From the NCBI RefSeq assembly GCF_021390495.1, contig NZ_JAJEJP010000002.1, positions 248,001 through 312,000 of the forward strand: a DNA stretch of 64,000 nt. Reading direction: 5' to 3'. Each line of letters opens with the position of its first letter. The first letter of the stretch is position 1. The position numbers and the translations under genes were made by a program. This document shows, piece by piece, positions 51,623 to 59,409 of the stretch. A model generated the notes under the pieces. That model was not told the DNA's origin, searched no databases, and saw only the letters and a list, made by a program, of their open reading frames with translations. Source of the DNA: Paraburkholderia sp. ZP32-5. GTDB taxonomy: Bacteria > Pseudomonadota > Gammaproteobacteria > Burkholderiales > Burkholderiaceae.

Positions 51623-52335
51623 TTCTTCACCTCCCCGGTGGCGGCGGCGTTTTTGACGGCGGCGGAAAAGTCTTCAGGACGATCGACGATCACGCTGAAA
51701 TGCATCTGCGCATGACCGATGCCGCAAAACTCGTTGCATTGTCCAGCGTACTGGCCCGGTTGATCGGCCTGAATACGCAGCACGTTCTCATGCCCGGGCA
51801 CCGCGTCGATCTTGCCGGCGAAGCGCGGAATCCAGAATGCGTGCACGACGTCCTTGCTGGTGACGGCGATATCGACCGGCCGGCCCGCGGGCAGATGCAG
51901 CACGTTCTCGGTTTCGACGTTGCCTTCGTCCGGATAGCGGAAGGTCCAGCGCCATTGCTGTGCGATTGCCTCGATACGCGCGGGTGCATGCGCGCGCAAC
52001 GGTAGCAGTAACTCGCCCGCGTATAGCGCGTAGCAGAGCAGCGGAATCAGGATCACGGCGGGCAGCACGAGGCCGCCGAGCACGATCCAGCGCGCGGGCG
52101 ACATGCGCGAGCCCCAGCCCGGACGGAATACCGTCAACAGGAACAGCACCAGCACCATCGCAAACAGGATCGCCGAGCCGGCCAGCATTACCCACCACAA
52201 TCCCGCGATCGATGCCGCCGCGGGGCCGGACGGTTCGAGCGTCGACAACGGTCCCGCGCAGCCCGACAACATTGCGAGCAATCCTGCTTGGACCGCCACA
52301 CGCGAGAAGCTATGATGGTTTGCGGAATCACTCAT
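51619..52335 (-). CDS. Cytochrome c oxidase subunit II
   Basis: 238 residues from the ATG at 52333-52335. Lipoprotein-like signal (LAMLSGC), then two TM helices and a cupredoxin domain. The complete CuA centre is seen: His in VVHAFWIP, then C200-N-E202-F-C204-GIG-H208-AQ-M211. It therefore accepts electrons from cytochrome c and is not a quinol oxidase subunit. No fused cytochrome c domain. Its stop overlaps the subunit I+III start (ATGA). The start lies only 21 bases from the divergent DUF2231 start. Confidence 0.94.
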   Translation of the reverse strand: MSDSANHHSFSRVAVQAGLLAMLSGCAGPLSTLEPSGPAAASIAGLWWVMLAGSAILFAMVLVLFLLTVFRPGWGSRMSPARWIVLGGLVLPAVILIPLLCYALYAGELLLPLRAHAPARIEAIAQQWRWTFRYPDEGNVETENVLHLPAGRPVDIAVTSKDVVHAFWIPRFAGKIDAVPGHENVLRIQADQPGQYAGQCNEFCGIGHAQMHFSVIVDRPEDFSAAVKNAAATGEVKK

Positions 52336-52356
52336 TCGACGCGAGGGCACTCCACC

Positions 52357-52869
52357 ATGGCAAAGAGCGGCAATTCCGGATCGGAAGCAAAGAGCGAAGT
52401 ACTGCTGGAGCTGTTGCGGCTCGACAAGGGCTCGGTCGTCGCACTCGTCGGCCATCCGATTCACGTGATGATGGTGCATTTCCCGATCGCGTTCGTCGTC
52501 GCGACGTTGGGTGTGGACCTGATCTACTGGTGGACGGGCGACCCGTTCTGGGTGCGCGTCGGCCTGTGGGCCGCCGGCTTCGCATTCTGGAGCGGCGTGG
52601 CGGCGAGCGTGGTCGGCACCGCCGAGTTGCTGCTGGTGCGCGGCATTCGCCTGAAGGAAGCGAGCTGGTCGCATGCGGTCGCCGCGATGACACTCGTCGC
52701 GATCGCCGGCGCGAACTGGGGCGTGCGGCTTATCTATCCCGACCAGATCCTGCCGCATGGGCTCGTGCTGTCGGTCATGGCCTCGGTGATGACGGGCTTC
52801 GCCGGCTGGCATGGGGGCAAGCTCGTGTTCGATCATGGCGTGGGCATTCTCGTTTCGCCGAAGGAATGA
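52357..52869 (+). CDS. DUF2231 membrane protein
   Basis: 170 residues from the ATG at 52357, preceded by GAGGGCA. Four TM segments; GHPIHVMMVHFPIAF near the first helix is the DUF2231 signature, with His residues that could bind heme or copper. It is divergent from coxII with only 21 bases between start codons, and its 3' end overlaps the CopD-like gene on the other strand by 37 bases. It probably serves the oxidase or the membrane redox state; the role is not known. Confidence 0.85.
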   Translation: MAKSGNSGSEAKSEVLLELLRLDKGSVVALVGHPIHVMMVHFPIAFVVATLGVDLIYWWTGDPFWVRVGLWAAGFAFWSGVAASVVGTAELLLVRGIRLKEASWSHAVAAMTLVAIAGANWGVRLIYPDQILPHGLVLSVMASVMTGFAGWHGGKLVFDHGVGILVSPKE

Positions 52870-53345
52870 TGTAGCCACCGGCCAAGTCCGCCGGGCTCGA
52901 ACAGATGCGGGGCGAACATGTTCGAGTCGATAGTCGGCTTGGCCAGCACGATCCAGATAATTCCGACGATCACGACGATATACGCGATCGTCAGCACGAT
53001 TCCCGAGCCGCGGCTGAATCGGCCATTGGGCAGATACAGGTCATGCAGCACGAGACCGGCCAGCACGTGCAGCATCGCCATGATGCCGACCAGCACCATC
53101 TTCGCGGTGAACCATTCGACGAAGGTGGCTTGCAGAAAAATCAGCGCGGTGCCGCTCGCAATCGCCACGAAGGCCGCCGGCGAAGTCAGCTCTACGTAAA
53201 CGAGCCGCGTAATGCGATGCAAGCGGTCGACCTCGGTACTGGAGATGAGTCCGCGACGCTGCCAGAACAGAAACGGTAAGACGATCAGGCCGCCCGACCA
53301 GATTGCGATTGCGGCCAGATGGATGAATTTCAGAAGAATCGTCAC
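52833..53345 (-). CDS. CopD-like membrane protein
   Basis: 170 residues from a GTG at 53343-53345, which overlaps the stop of the upstream CtaG-type gene (GTGA). Four TM helices with His residues at their ends (KFIHLAAIAIWSGG, RLHRITR, MLHVLAGLVLHDLY) match the CopD/DUF2269-type group linked to copper handling or oxidase assembly. A coupled start and position next to oxidase genes support a role in oxidase maturation. Confidence 0.8.
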   Translation of the reverse strand: MTILLKFIHLAAIAIWSGGLIVLPFLFWQRRGLISSTEVDRLHRITRLVYVELTSPAAFVAIASGTALIFLQATFVEWFTAKMVLVGIMAMLHVLAGLVLHDLYLPNGRFSRGSGIVLTIAYIVVIVGIIWIVLAKPTIDSNMFAPHLFEPGGLGRWLHHSFGETRMPTP

Positions 53346-54067
53346 AGGGCAGGCTCTCTGACATGCAGGCTGGACCACGCGAGCCGGAGGCCCGCCACGA
53401 GATAAGGGATCATGGCCAGTACCCACATCAACAGGCCGGCGAGCTGCTGATCGGCGAGCGGCGTGAGTCCCCATGCGGCGGTGGTCGCGAAGTGCACGAC
53501 ATAGAGCGGCACCGGTGCGAACACGATCAACGCGCCGAGCAGACCCATATGTCCGATCGTCGCCACGAGCGCCATCAGCGCGGCGCCGGTGGGCAGCAAC
53601 GGCGAGAAGATGCTGCGCCACATCAACCAGCCGCTGCCGAGCAGCGTGAATTGCATCAACCAGTAGCCGGGCACGGTGGAAAGTCCCCACGCATAGGGCC
53701 CCGGCGCATGCCAAAGCCAGATAAAGACCGCGTGCGCGGCCACGACCGGTACGAGCGGCGGCTGCTTGAAGCGCGCCAGTGGAAACGCGAGCGCGAGCAG
53801 CGGCGCGACAGCGGCAATCAGAACGATGTGGTGAGTGACGCGCGCCGAGAACAATGCGGAAGACAGCGCGCATAACGGCGATACGAAGATAACGACCATC
53901 AGCGCGAGAGCTGCCCAGCCCGCTCGCGCATTAGCCGAACGGCCGCTCGCTATCACGAACGCGAGGACCGCGAGCGCCGCGAGCAACAGTGGGTCGGTAT
54001 TCCAGCGCAACCAGAGGTTCTCCGGGATCGCGGCGGGACCACAATAGGCGACAGGAAAATATGGCAT
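53342..54067 (-). CDS. CtaG-type cytochrome c oxidase assembly protein (caa3_CtaG family)
   Basis: 241 residues, about seven TM helices. The HHIVLIAAVAPLLALAFP segment (VTHH) and the FIWLWHAPGPYAW motif are features of the caa3_CtaG family, distinct from Cox11. Family members are needed for active caa3-type oxidase, probably in copper delivery. It is the first gene in a minus-strand run that continues with the CopD-like gene and then, past the oppositely oriented DUF2231 gene, the oxidase genes. Confidence 0.9.
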   Translation of the reverse strand: MPYFPVAYCGPAAIPENLWLRWNTDPLLLAALAVLAFVIASGRSANARAGWAALALMVVIFVSPLCALSSALFSARVTHHIVLIAAVAPLLALAFPLARFKQPPLVPVVAAHAVFIWLWHAPGPYAWGLSTVPGYWLMQFTLLGSGWLMWRSIFSPLLPTGAALMALVATIGHMGLLGALIVFAPVPLYVVHFATTAAWGLTPLADQQLAGLLMWVLAMIPYLVAGLRLAWSSLHVREPAL

Positions 54068-54385
54068 GGCGCAATATCTTCAACTCGTCCAGTGCTTCAA
54101 TGCGCATGTACGGCATGCGAAAAGAAGTCACCGGAAAATTGTCGGGATGGCTCACGATCCGTTCGATCGCCCACGTACTGTAGCTCAAATATTCTGTTTA
54201 GGGACAGCTATCTGAGGGGAGTAGTCTCTTTAATAGAAAAAATGGCGGCTCATTACGACTCCATGTCAATTGTGAACTCAGTTGACGTTTAGCCGCATTA
54301 CAGTATGAATGATGGTGCGCCGCAATACTTTTCAGATTATTTGCAGCGGGCGTAATATGAAGGGACCACGTGGCGGAGGTCCATC
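54068..54385. other. Intergenic region between ctaG-type gene and small membrane protein
   Basis: 318 bases, AT-richer than the flanks. A candidate plus-strand promoter lies at 54282-54309. GTCAA and TTGAC form an imperfect repeat at 54265-54286. Nothing else coding was found. Confidence 0.45.
54282..54309 (+). promoter_or_regulatory. Candidate sigma-70 promoter for the 45-residue protein
   Basis: TTGACG (-35) and TATGAA (-10) are separated by 16 bases and lie about 75 bases before the ATG at 54386. Both hexamers are close to consensus. Assigned by pattern only. Confidence 0.35.
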
Positions 54386-54523
54386 ATGTTTGATGACCCT
54401 ATTCGCATTCCTGCGATGATCGAATTAACATTGTTGGCTATCGTGCTGATTATCGTCAGCATTGTCCGCGCGCGACAGCAAAGGGAGCGGGCGCGCAATC
54501 GCGCAAGGACAGCGGGTGGATAG
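54386..54523 (+). CDS. 45-residue single-TM protein
   Basis: A GGAGG ribosome-binding site lies 7 bases before the ATG. The peptide starts MFDDPIRIPAMIE, then a membrane helix (LTLLAIVLIIVSIV) and an Arg/Gln-rich C-terminal tail of about 18 residues, giving an N-out, C-in topology. It is too short for most gene finders but has a good ribosome-binding site, a candidate promoter and a clear TM-plus-basic-tail pattern. Function unknown. Confidence 0.6.
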   Translation: MFDDPIRIPAMIELTLLAIVLIIVSIVRARQQRERARNRARTAGG

Positions 54524-54562
54524 TGCGCGTGCCGCGCTCGGATGGAGAGTCCTGGGCGGCAC

Positions 54563-54587
54563 GCAGTGCAGTGCAGTGCAATGCAAT
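54563..54587. repeat. Short tandem repeat GCAGT/GCAAT
   Basis: Three copies of GCAGT are followed by two of GCAAT in the gap between convergent genes. A simple pentamer repeat, of interest only for possible copy-number variation. Confidence 0.7.
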
Positions 54588-54620
54588 GGCTCGGCGTGGT
54601 GACCTTTCGGTATCGCGCCC

Positions 54621-55265
54621 TTACAGCGCGGGACGCTTCAGTTCGACCCACTGATTGACACTGGATCTTTCCCACTGGCGCGTCGCATAGTCCTTTAATC
54701 GTTGCGGCACGTCATCGCCATTGAGTACCAGGCGGTTCAGCATTAATGCGAGATCCGTATCGGCTATGCACCATCCGCCGAAGAGATTGACTGCATCGGC
54801 GGGCAGTAATGCGTCGGCCGCGGCAAACAGTTTTTGCGCGGCTTCCTGAGCGGCGGGCGAAAGCGGCGCGCCGCGCGATCCGTAGAAAATCACCTCAGTA
54901 GAGCGCTCCTGGCGAATCGGCATCAGATCGCTGCGAAGCCATGCCTGCACCTGGCGCGCTCGCGCCCGAAGATGTCGATCTTGTGGATAGACCGGTATTT
55001 GCGGAAAAGTCTCTTCGAGGTACTCGGTAATCGCCGATGACTCGGATAAGGCGAAGTCTCCGTGTGTCAGCGTTGGAACGCGTCGTGTCAATGAACGGGC
55101 TGCATATCCGGTTTGTTGGTTCTCTTTGCGCGCGAGATCGACAGTGGAAAATTCGAATGGCAATTGCTTTTCACGCAGAGTCACGAAAACGGACATTGCG
55201 TAGGGACTCGTGAATTGAGCGTCCGTGTACAGATGCAAAGGGTGTTGTTGCAAGGTACTCTCCAT
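54621..55265 (-). CDS. yfcF: Glutathione S-transferase, YfcF type
   Basis: 214 residues from the ATG at 55263-55265, exactly the length of E. coli YfcF. N-terminal thioredoxin-like domain (LHLYTDAQFTSPYAMSVFVTL, then LSESSAITEYLEETF, the gamma-glutamyl-binding motif). The C-terminal helical domain shows RARQVQAWLRSDLMPIRQER and CIADTDLALMLNRLVL, typical of YfcF. Such enzymes have glutathione-dependent peroxidase or disulfide-bond reductase activity. It is followed by no partner gene; the neighbour upstream is NTF2-like. Confidence 0.92.
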   Translation of the reverse strand: MESTLQQHPLHLYTDAQFTSPYAMSVFVTLREKQLPFEFSTVDLARKENQQTGYAARSLTRRVPTLTHGDFALSESSAITEYLEETFPQIPVYPQDRHLRARARQVQAWLRSDLMPIRQERSTEVIFYGSRGAPLSPAAQEAAQKLFAAADALLPADAVNLFGGWCIADTDLALMLNRLVLNGDDVPQRLKDYATRQWERSSVNQWVELKRPAL

Positions 55266-55336
55266 GATTGAGTGAATCGGCGCGCTCCGCAAAATGCGAC
55301 GCGTGCGCAATACTTGCTACGGGAATGTGATGCGTA

Positions 55337-55744
55337 TCAATCGCGCGGGTTATGAGTGCGAGTCGCCGCATCGAGCCTTGGTGTTCCGAGCTTGAACCAC
55401 GCCTTCGTGATTTTGCCGTTTTCGACTTCATAGATTGCGAGTACGTCGACTTCGCCCGGACCTTCGGCAAAGGTACGTTGAACAATCTCGTGATCCACGA
55501 CCAGATTGTCGATAACGCTGCGCTGGATCAGCTTGCCGAACAGATTGGGTTCCTTGAATCGCGCGACGTGGCGCTCGCGAATCTGCGCTGTTCCGCGCGC
55601 AAGCAGTCGCGATGGGAATTCATAGTATTCGCAGTCGTCGGCCCAGTGAGCGATGAATGCGTCGATGTCGCGCGCGTTGTACGCGTCGAGCTGCTGCTGG
55701 ACGGGAATCTCGACGGCTGTCGTCGATACGGGAGATGCAGTCAT
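55337..55744 (-). CDS. NTF2-like (SnoaL-type) protein
   Basis: 135 residues. The pattern QQLDAYNARDIDAFIAHWADDCEYYEFP at the N-terminus and VLAIYEVENGKITKAWF at the C-terminus fits the NTF2/SnoaL alpha+beta cone fold. These domains bind small molecules or act as isomerases, and the sequence alone does not tell which. The yfcF gene follows 71 bases downstream on the same strand. Confidence 0.82.
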   Translation of the reverse strand: MTASPVSTTAVEIPVQQQLDAYNARDIDAFIAHWADDCEYYEFPSRLLARGTAQIRERHVARFKEPNLFGKLIQRSVIDNLVVDHEIVQRTFAEGPGEVDVLAIYEVENGKITKAWFKLGTPRLDAATRTHNPRD

Positions 55745-55830
55745 GGTTGGCGATCGTCCTTGTCGGATCGAGCGAAGCCGCCCGCTGAAATTCGTCGCGA
55801 CGGGGGCTTCTAAAAAATTAAATTAGTGGC

Positions 55831-55836
55831 TACAAT
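55831..55836 (+). promoter_or_regulatory. -10 hexamer of the tRNA-Leu promoter
   Basis: TACAAT lies 11 bases before the mature tRNA. With a 17-base spacer the -35 would be the weak TTCTAA at 55808-55813, in an AT-rich stretch. Confidence 0.4.
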
Positions 55837-55847
55837 GGCGCCCCTCT

Positions 55848-55932
55848 GCCCAGGTGGCGAAATTGGTAGACGCACTATCTTGAGGGGGTAGCGCCGCAAG
55901 GCGTGTGGGTTCAAATCCCGCCCTGGGCACCA
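55848..55932 (+). tRNA. tRNA-Leu (GAG)
   Basis: A complete 85-base class II tRNA with encoded CCA. The acceptor stem GCCCAGG pairs with CCTGGGC. The anticodon stem CTATC/GGTAG holds the loop TTGAGGG with anticodon GAG. A long variable arm (CGCCGCAAGGCGT) as in leucine tRNAs is followed by a T-arm with GGTTCAAATCC. Downstream is a short gap before the LysR gene on the other strand; no integrase or repeated tRNA 3' end is seen nearby. Confidence 0.96.
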
Positions 55933-56021
55933 TTTCAAATCGTTCAACTGCCGCGTGCATTCTTCAGACAACCGCGGACTTGCCAGTCTATCGCGTTGTC
56001 TTTCGCCTGTCCGAAAGTCCG

Positions 56022-56975
56022 CTACTCACGCCCCCGCAATTCCCCAATCTCCTCTCCCACGCGCCGCACGAGCTGCGCGAAGATCTGCAATGCCGGCGCC
56101 GGGCGCGTTTCGGCGCGCGTAACGAGTCCCACCGCGGGCATCGTCCATTCATTCAGCGCTTCGAGTACAGCCAGCACGCCGAGTTTCTGATATTCGACCG
56201 CGATCTGATGCGGCAGAAACGCAAGCCAGTCGGTTTCCTGCAGCACTTGAAGGTTCACGAGTACCGAAACGGATTCCACTTTGGGAATTGGCGAAGGAAT
56301 CTGACAGTCAGCAAAGAAGCTGCGGATCGATGCACGCAGCGGCGCGTCCGCGCCGGGAAAGATCCAGTCGGCGGCGGCCAGCATGGCCGGCGTGATCTTC
56401 TTGCGCTTCGCGAGCGGATGCCCAGCGCGCGCGACGATGCAAACGTCTTCCTCGAATAGCACCTCACGGCAGAACGGCGCGGCGGCCGTTCCTTCTCCGA
56501 GCCTGCCGACGATGCAGTCGAGCTTTCCCTGCGCGAGCCCGGCAAGCATCCAGTCGAGCGCGCCCTCGTGAAACTCGGTGACGACGCGCGGCGCCTCCTT
56601 GTCCATCAGCGCAAGCACGCGGGTCAGCAAGCCTGGAATCGCAACCGGCATGATGCCGACGCGCACTTTTCCCTGTGCGCCATTGGCGAGCAGTTCGAGA
56701 TCGCCGCCGAGCTTTTGCATTTCGCTCAGCATGATGCGTGCGTGATCGATGACGATCTGCGTCGCCGCGGTGGGCCGCAAGCCATGCGAATAACGCTCGA
56801 ACAGACGTGTTCCAAACAGTTCTTCCAGCTCACGCAGTGCCTTGCTCGCCGCGGGCTGTGTCATATGCAGGCGATCGGCGGCCCGATGGATGCTCAGCGT
56901 ATCCGCGAGCGCTACCAGTAGCGCGAGATGACGCGCTCTCAATCGCGCGAGTAGATGCTGTTCGACGACGCTCAT
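56022..56975 (-). CDS. LysR-family transcriptional regulator (PcaQ/GbpR-like)
   Basis: 317 residues if the ATG at 56973-56975 is used; an in-frame upstream ATG at 57042-57044 adds 23 residues of no obvious role. HTH: RAADRLHMTQPAASKALRELE, then FGTRLFERYSHGLRPT. The effector domain covers residues about 90-300. The pattern resembles the PcaQ/GbpR group that controls aromatic or sugar catabolism. It is divergent from the MBL-fold gene at 57102 and probably controls that gene and perhaps the porin at 58192. Confidence 0.9.
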   Translation of the reverse strand: MSVVEQHLLARLRARHLALLVALADTLSIHRAADRLHMTQPAASKALRELEELFGTRLFERYSHGLRPTAATQIVIDHARIMLSEMQKLGGDLELLANGAQGKVRVGIMPVAIPGLLTRVLALMDKEAPRVVTEFHEGALDWMLAGLAQGKLDCIVGRLGEGTAAAPFCREVLFEEDVCIVARAGHPLAKRKKITPAMLAAADWIFPGADAPLRASIRSFFADCQIPSPIPKVESVSVLVNLQVLQETDWLAFLPHQIAVEYQKLGVLAVLEALNEWTMPAVGLVTRAETRPAPALQIFAQLVRRVGEEIGELRGRE

Positions 56976-57101
56976 GGAATACCCCGATATCAGGAAGTTA
57001 TCGCCCCCCGAAAACAAAGCATTACTGTGCGTCGGGATCTTCATGTCATTTTATCGCCGTGCATCAATCATTCAACGAGTCGATAAAAAACGGAGACATC
57101 T

Positions 57102-58088
57102 GTGCGTTACGCGTTACGTCAATTTGCCCTTCTGCTCGCATTCATCGCGGCTTCGAGCTGTGCCACAACTTTCGCCGCGACGATGAAAGTCACGCTTCTC
57201 GGTACGGGCACTCCCATTCTCAACATCAATCGTTTCGGCATTAGCGTGCTCGTCGAGGCGGGTACTCAAAAGCTGCTGTTCGATGCCGGACGCGGCGCCG
57301 CGATGCGCTTGCATCAGCAACAGGTGCCATTGCGCGATCTCTCCGCGATCTTTATCAGCCTGCTGAATTCCGACCATATCACCGGATTACCGGATATTTA
57401 CGCCACCGCACCACTGCCGACGGATGACGGACGTCTGCGCAAGCCAATGCTTCTATTCGGCCCGGACGGCATCGATAACGTCGCGCGCGGCACCGAACGG
57501 TTCTTCAAGGATCAGAACCGCATGCGCATGCTGGAAGGCGAGGTAGTAGAGCCGGCCACGCATATCATCGCGAAACGCGTCGAGCCGGGTGTCGTCTACG
57601 AGAAAGACGGCGTGAAGGTGATTGCGTTTCTGATCGAGCATGGTCATGTGAAACCGGACTATGGTTACCGCGTCGAATACAGCGGCCATGCGGTGGTTGT
57701 CACTGACGACACAACCTATTCGGCGAATCTGGTTGCACACGCAAAAGATGCCGATCTGCTCGTGCAGAGTGTTGCAATCGGTAGCCGTGCACTCGAGAAG
57801 GCCGCGCCCGACTATGTGAATCATTTCTATGGCTATCTCGCGAGTCCGGAGAAGGCGGCACGGATTCTCAAGGAAGCGCAGCCGAAGCTGGCGGTATTCG
57901 CGCACATCTCGCTCTATAGCAAACCCGGAATACCGCGCGCGAGTGTCGACGAATTGCGTGAACGGATTCGGTCAGTCTATGACGGCAAGTTCGTTATCGG
58001 CGAGGACCTGATGTCATTCGATATCGACACAAGCGGTGTGAAGCAGGCGGACTATTCGCCCGAGATCCGCCAGAAAGAGCCCATCTAA
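57102..58088 (+). CDS. Exported MBL-fold protein with degenerate metal site
   Basis: 328 residues from a GTG with GGAG upstream. Signal peptide of about 26 residues. The RNase Z/arylsulfatase-like metallo-beta-lactamase fold is recognisable: LLGTGTPI, SDHITGLPDI, a VVVTDDTTY strand and FAHISLYS. The normal HxHxDH motif is altered: the first two His are replaced by Leu87 and Asn89, and only Asp91 and His92 remain. The later HE ligand area reads LLVQSV, with Gln where His is common. A single metal, a different chemistry or a non-enzymatic role are all possible. A LysR gene is divergent, and a porin follows. Confidence 0.78.
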   Translation: MRYALRQFALLLAFIAASSCATTFAATMKVTLLGTGTPILNINRFGISVLVEAGTQKLLFDAGRGAAMRLHQQQVPLRDLSAIFISLLNSDHITGLPDIYATAPLPTDDGRLRKPMLLFGPDGIDNVARGTERFFKDQNRMRMLEGEVVEPATHIIAKRVEPGVVYEKDGVKVIAFLIEHGHVKPDYGYRVEYSGHAVVVTDDTTYSANLVAHAKDADLLVQSVAIGSRALEKAAPDYVNHFYGYLASPEKAARILKEAQPKLAVFAHISLYSKPGIPRASVDELRERIRSVYDGKFVIGEDLMSFDIDTSGVKQADYSPEIRQKEPI

Positions 58089-58127
58089 ACGTATTCCAGA
58101 CGTCAATTCAATAAACGCGCAATAAAC

Positions 58128-58152
58128 GCGCGGACCCGACGCAGGTCCGCGC
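58128..58152 (+). repeat. 9-bp hairpin between MBL-fold gene and porin
   Basis: GCGCGGACC pairs exactly with GGTCCGCGC over a 7-base loop. No T-run follows. It may end the upstream transcript or modulate the porin mRNA. Confidence 0.5.
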
Positions 58153-58191
58153 GCGATAGCCCGTGCGCGGGCCGACATGGAGACTGACACG

Positions 58192-59373
58192 ATGAAGAAG
58201 CGACTCGTTGCCGCGGCGGTAATGGCGGCTGTTTCGGGCATTGCCCACGCACAGAGCAGCGTTACGCTGTACGGCATCATCGATGACGGATTGCTGTTCA
58301 GCACGAACAGCAAAGGCGGCCACCTGTATAGCTTGTCGAGCAGCATTCTGCAGGGAAGCCGGTGGGGGCTGAGAGGCTCCGAAGATCTCGGCGGCGGACT
58401 AAAGGCGATTTTCGTACTGGAAAGCGGTTTCGATCCGAACACCGGCAAGCTCGCACAGGGTGGACTCGGCTTTGGCCGTCAAGCATTCGTTGGATTGGCC
58501 GGCAAATATGGATCGCTGGCGTTGGGACGCCAATACGATCTGGTTGTCGACTACGTCGGTATATTGGGTGTGGCGCGACAGTGGGGCGGCATCATCTCCG
58601 CGCATCCTGGCGACATCGATAACTTCAACAACGCTTATCGCGTCAATAACGCGATCAAGTACACGAGCGCGAACTATGTCGGTTTGACGTTTGGCGGCCT
58701 CTATAGCCTCGGTGGCTTGGCCGGAGACCTAACTCGCAATCAGATCTATTCGTTCGGTGCGCGCTATACGAATGGCCCACTGGAATTGGGTGCAGGGTAT
58801 CTGAATGCACGCAACCCGAACGTCAGCTTCTTTGGCAATAGTACTTCCGGCGCGATTGCGACGAACGTATCGAACGTCACGTCGCCGGTGTACTCAGGAT
58901 ATGGGTCGGCGAATACCTATCAGGTGATTGCCGCGGGCGGCGCCTATACGTTCGGCTCGGCAACGCTCGGCGCGACGTATTCGAACATCCGGTTCCTGAA
59001 TCTCGGCAGTTCGTATGCGTCCGCGTTTGCGGGGCAATCCGTCACGTTCAATAGCGCGGAACTCAATTTCCGCTATCAATTGACGCCCGCGTTACTGGTC
59101 GGCGCCGCGTATCACTATACGAAGGGCGGTGATATCGATGGACAGACCGGCGCCACGTATCAGCAGGGGCAAGTGGGCGTCGACTACTTTCTGTCGAAAC
59201 GTACCGACGTTTATCTGATCGGTGTGTATCAGCACGCGTCGGGAAATGCGGTCGAGACTAATAGCAAGGGTGTCGACGTGGTGGTGCCGGCGGTGGCGGC
59301 GATCAATAATCTGACGCCATCGTCGAATCAGAATCAGGCGGCACTACGCGTCGGGATACGGCACAAGTTCTGA
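58192..59373 (+). CDS. Gram-negative porin (Burkholderiales OmpC-like family)
   Basis: 393 residues from the ATG at 58192. The signal peptide ends SGIAHA-Q; the mature protein begins QSSVTLYGIIDDGLLF, standard for this porin family. The loop-3 region (GRQYDLVVDYVGI), repeated short beta strands with alternating residues, and a C-terminal Phe (GIRHKF) as recognised by the BAM complex are seen. It should form a trimeric 16-strand channel in the outer membrane. Its position next to an MBL-fold gene and a LysR gene suggests a role in uptake of a specific nutrient. Confidence 0.95.
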   Translation: MKKRLVAAAVMAAVSGIAHAQSSVTLYGIIDDGLLFSTNSKGGHLYSLSSSILQGSRWGLRGSEDLGGGLKAIFVLESGFDPNTGKLAQGGLGFGRQAFVGLAGKYGSLALGRQYDLVVDYVGILGVARQWGGIISAHPGDIDNFNNAYRVNNAIKYTSANYVGLTFGGLYSLGGLAGDLTRNQIYSFGARYTNGPLELGAGYLNARNPNVSFFGNSTSGAIATNVSNVTSPVYSGYGSANTYQVIAAGGAYTFGSATLGATYSNIRFLNLGSSYASAFAGQSVTFNSAELNFRYQLTPALLVGAAYHYTKGGDIDGQTGATYQQGQVGVDYFLSKRTDVYLIGVYQHASGNAVETNSKGVDVVVPAVAAINNLTPSSNQNQAALRVGIRHKF

Positions 59374-59409
59374 TGAAGCGTGTGACATTGCCACACGCCA
59401 CGTGTTGAT

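Noticed and set aside
54563..54587. GCAGT/GCAAT pentamers as a phase-variable switch
   Set aside because: The repeat lies outside any coding or promoter element that I could identify.
55848..56021. tRNA-Leu as an island attachment site
   Set aside because: No integrase, no repeated tRNA 3' end and no composition change downstream were seen.
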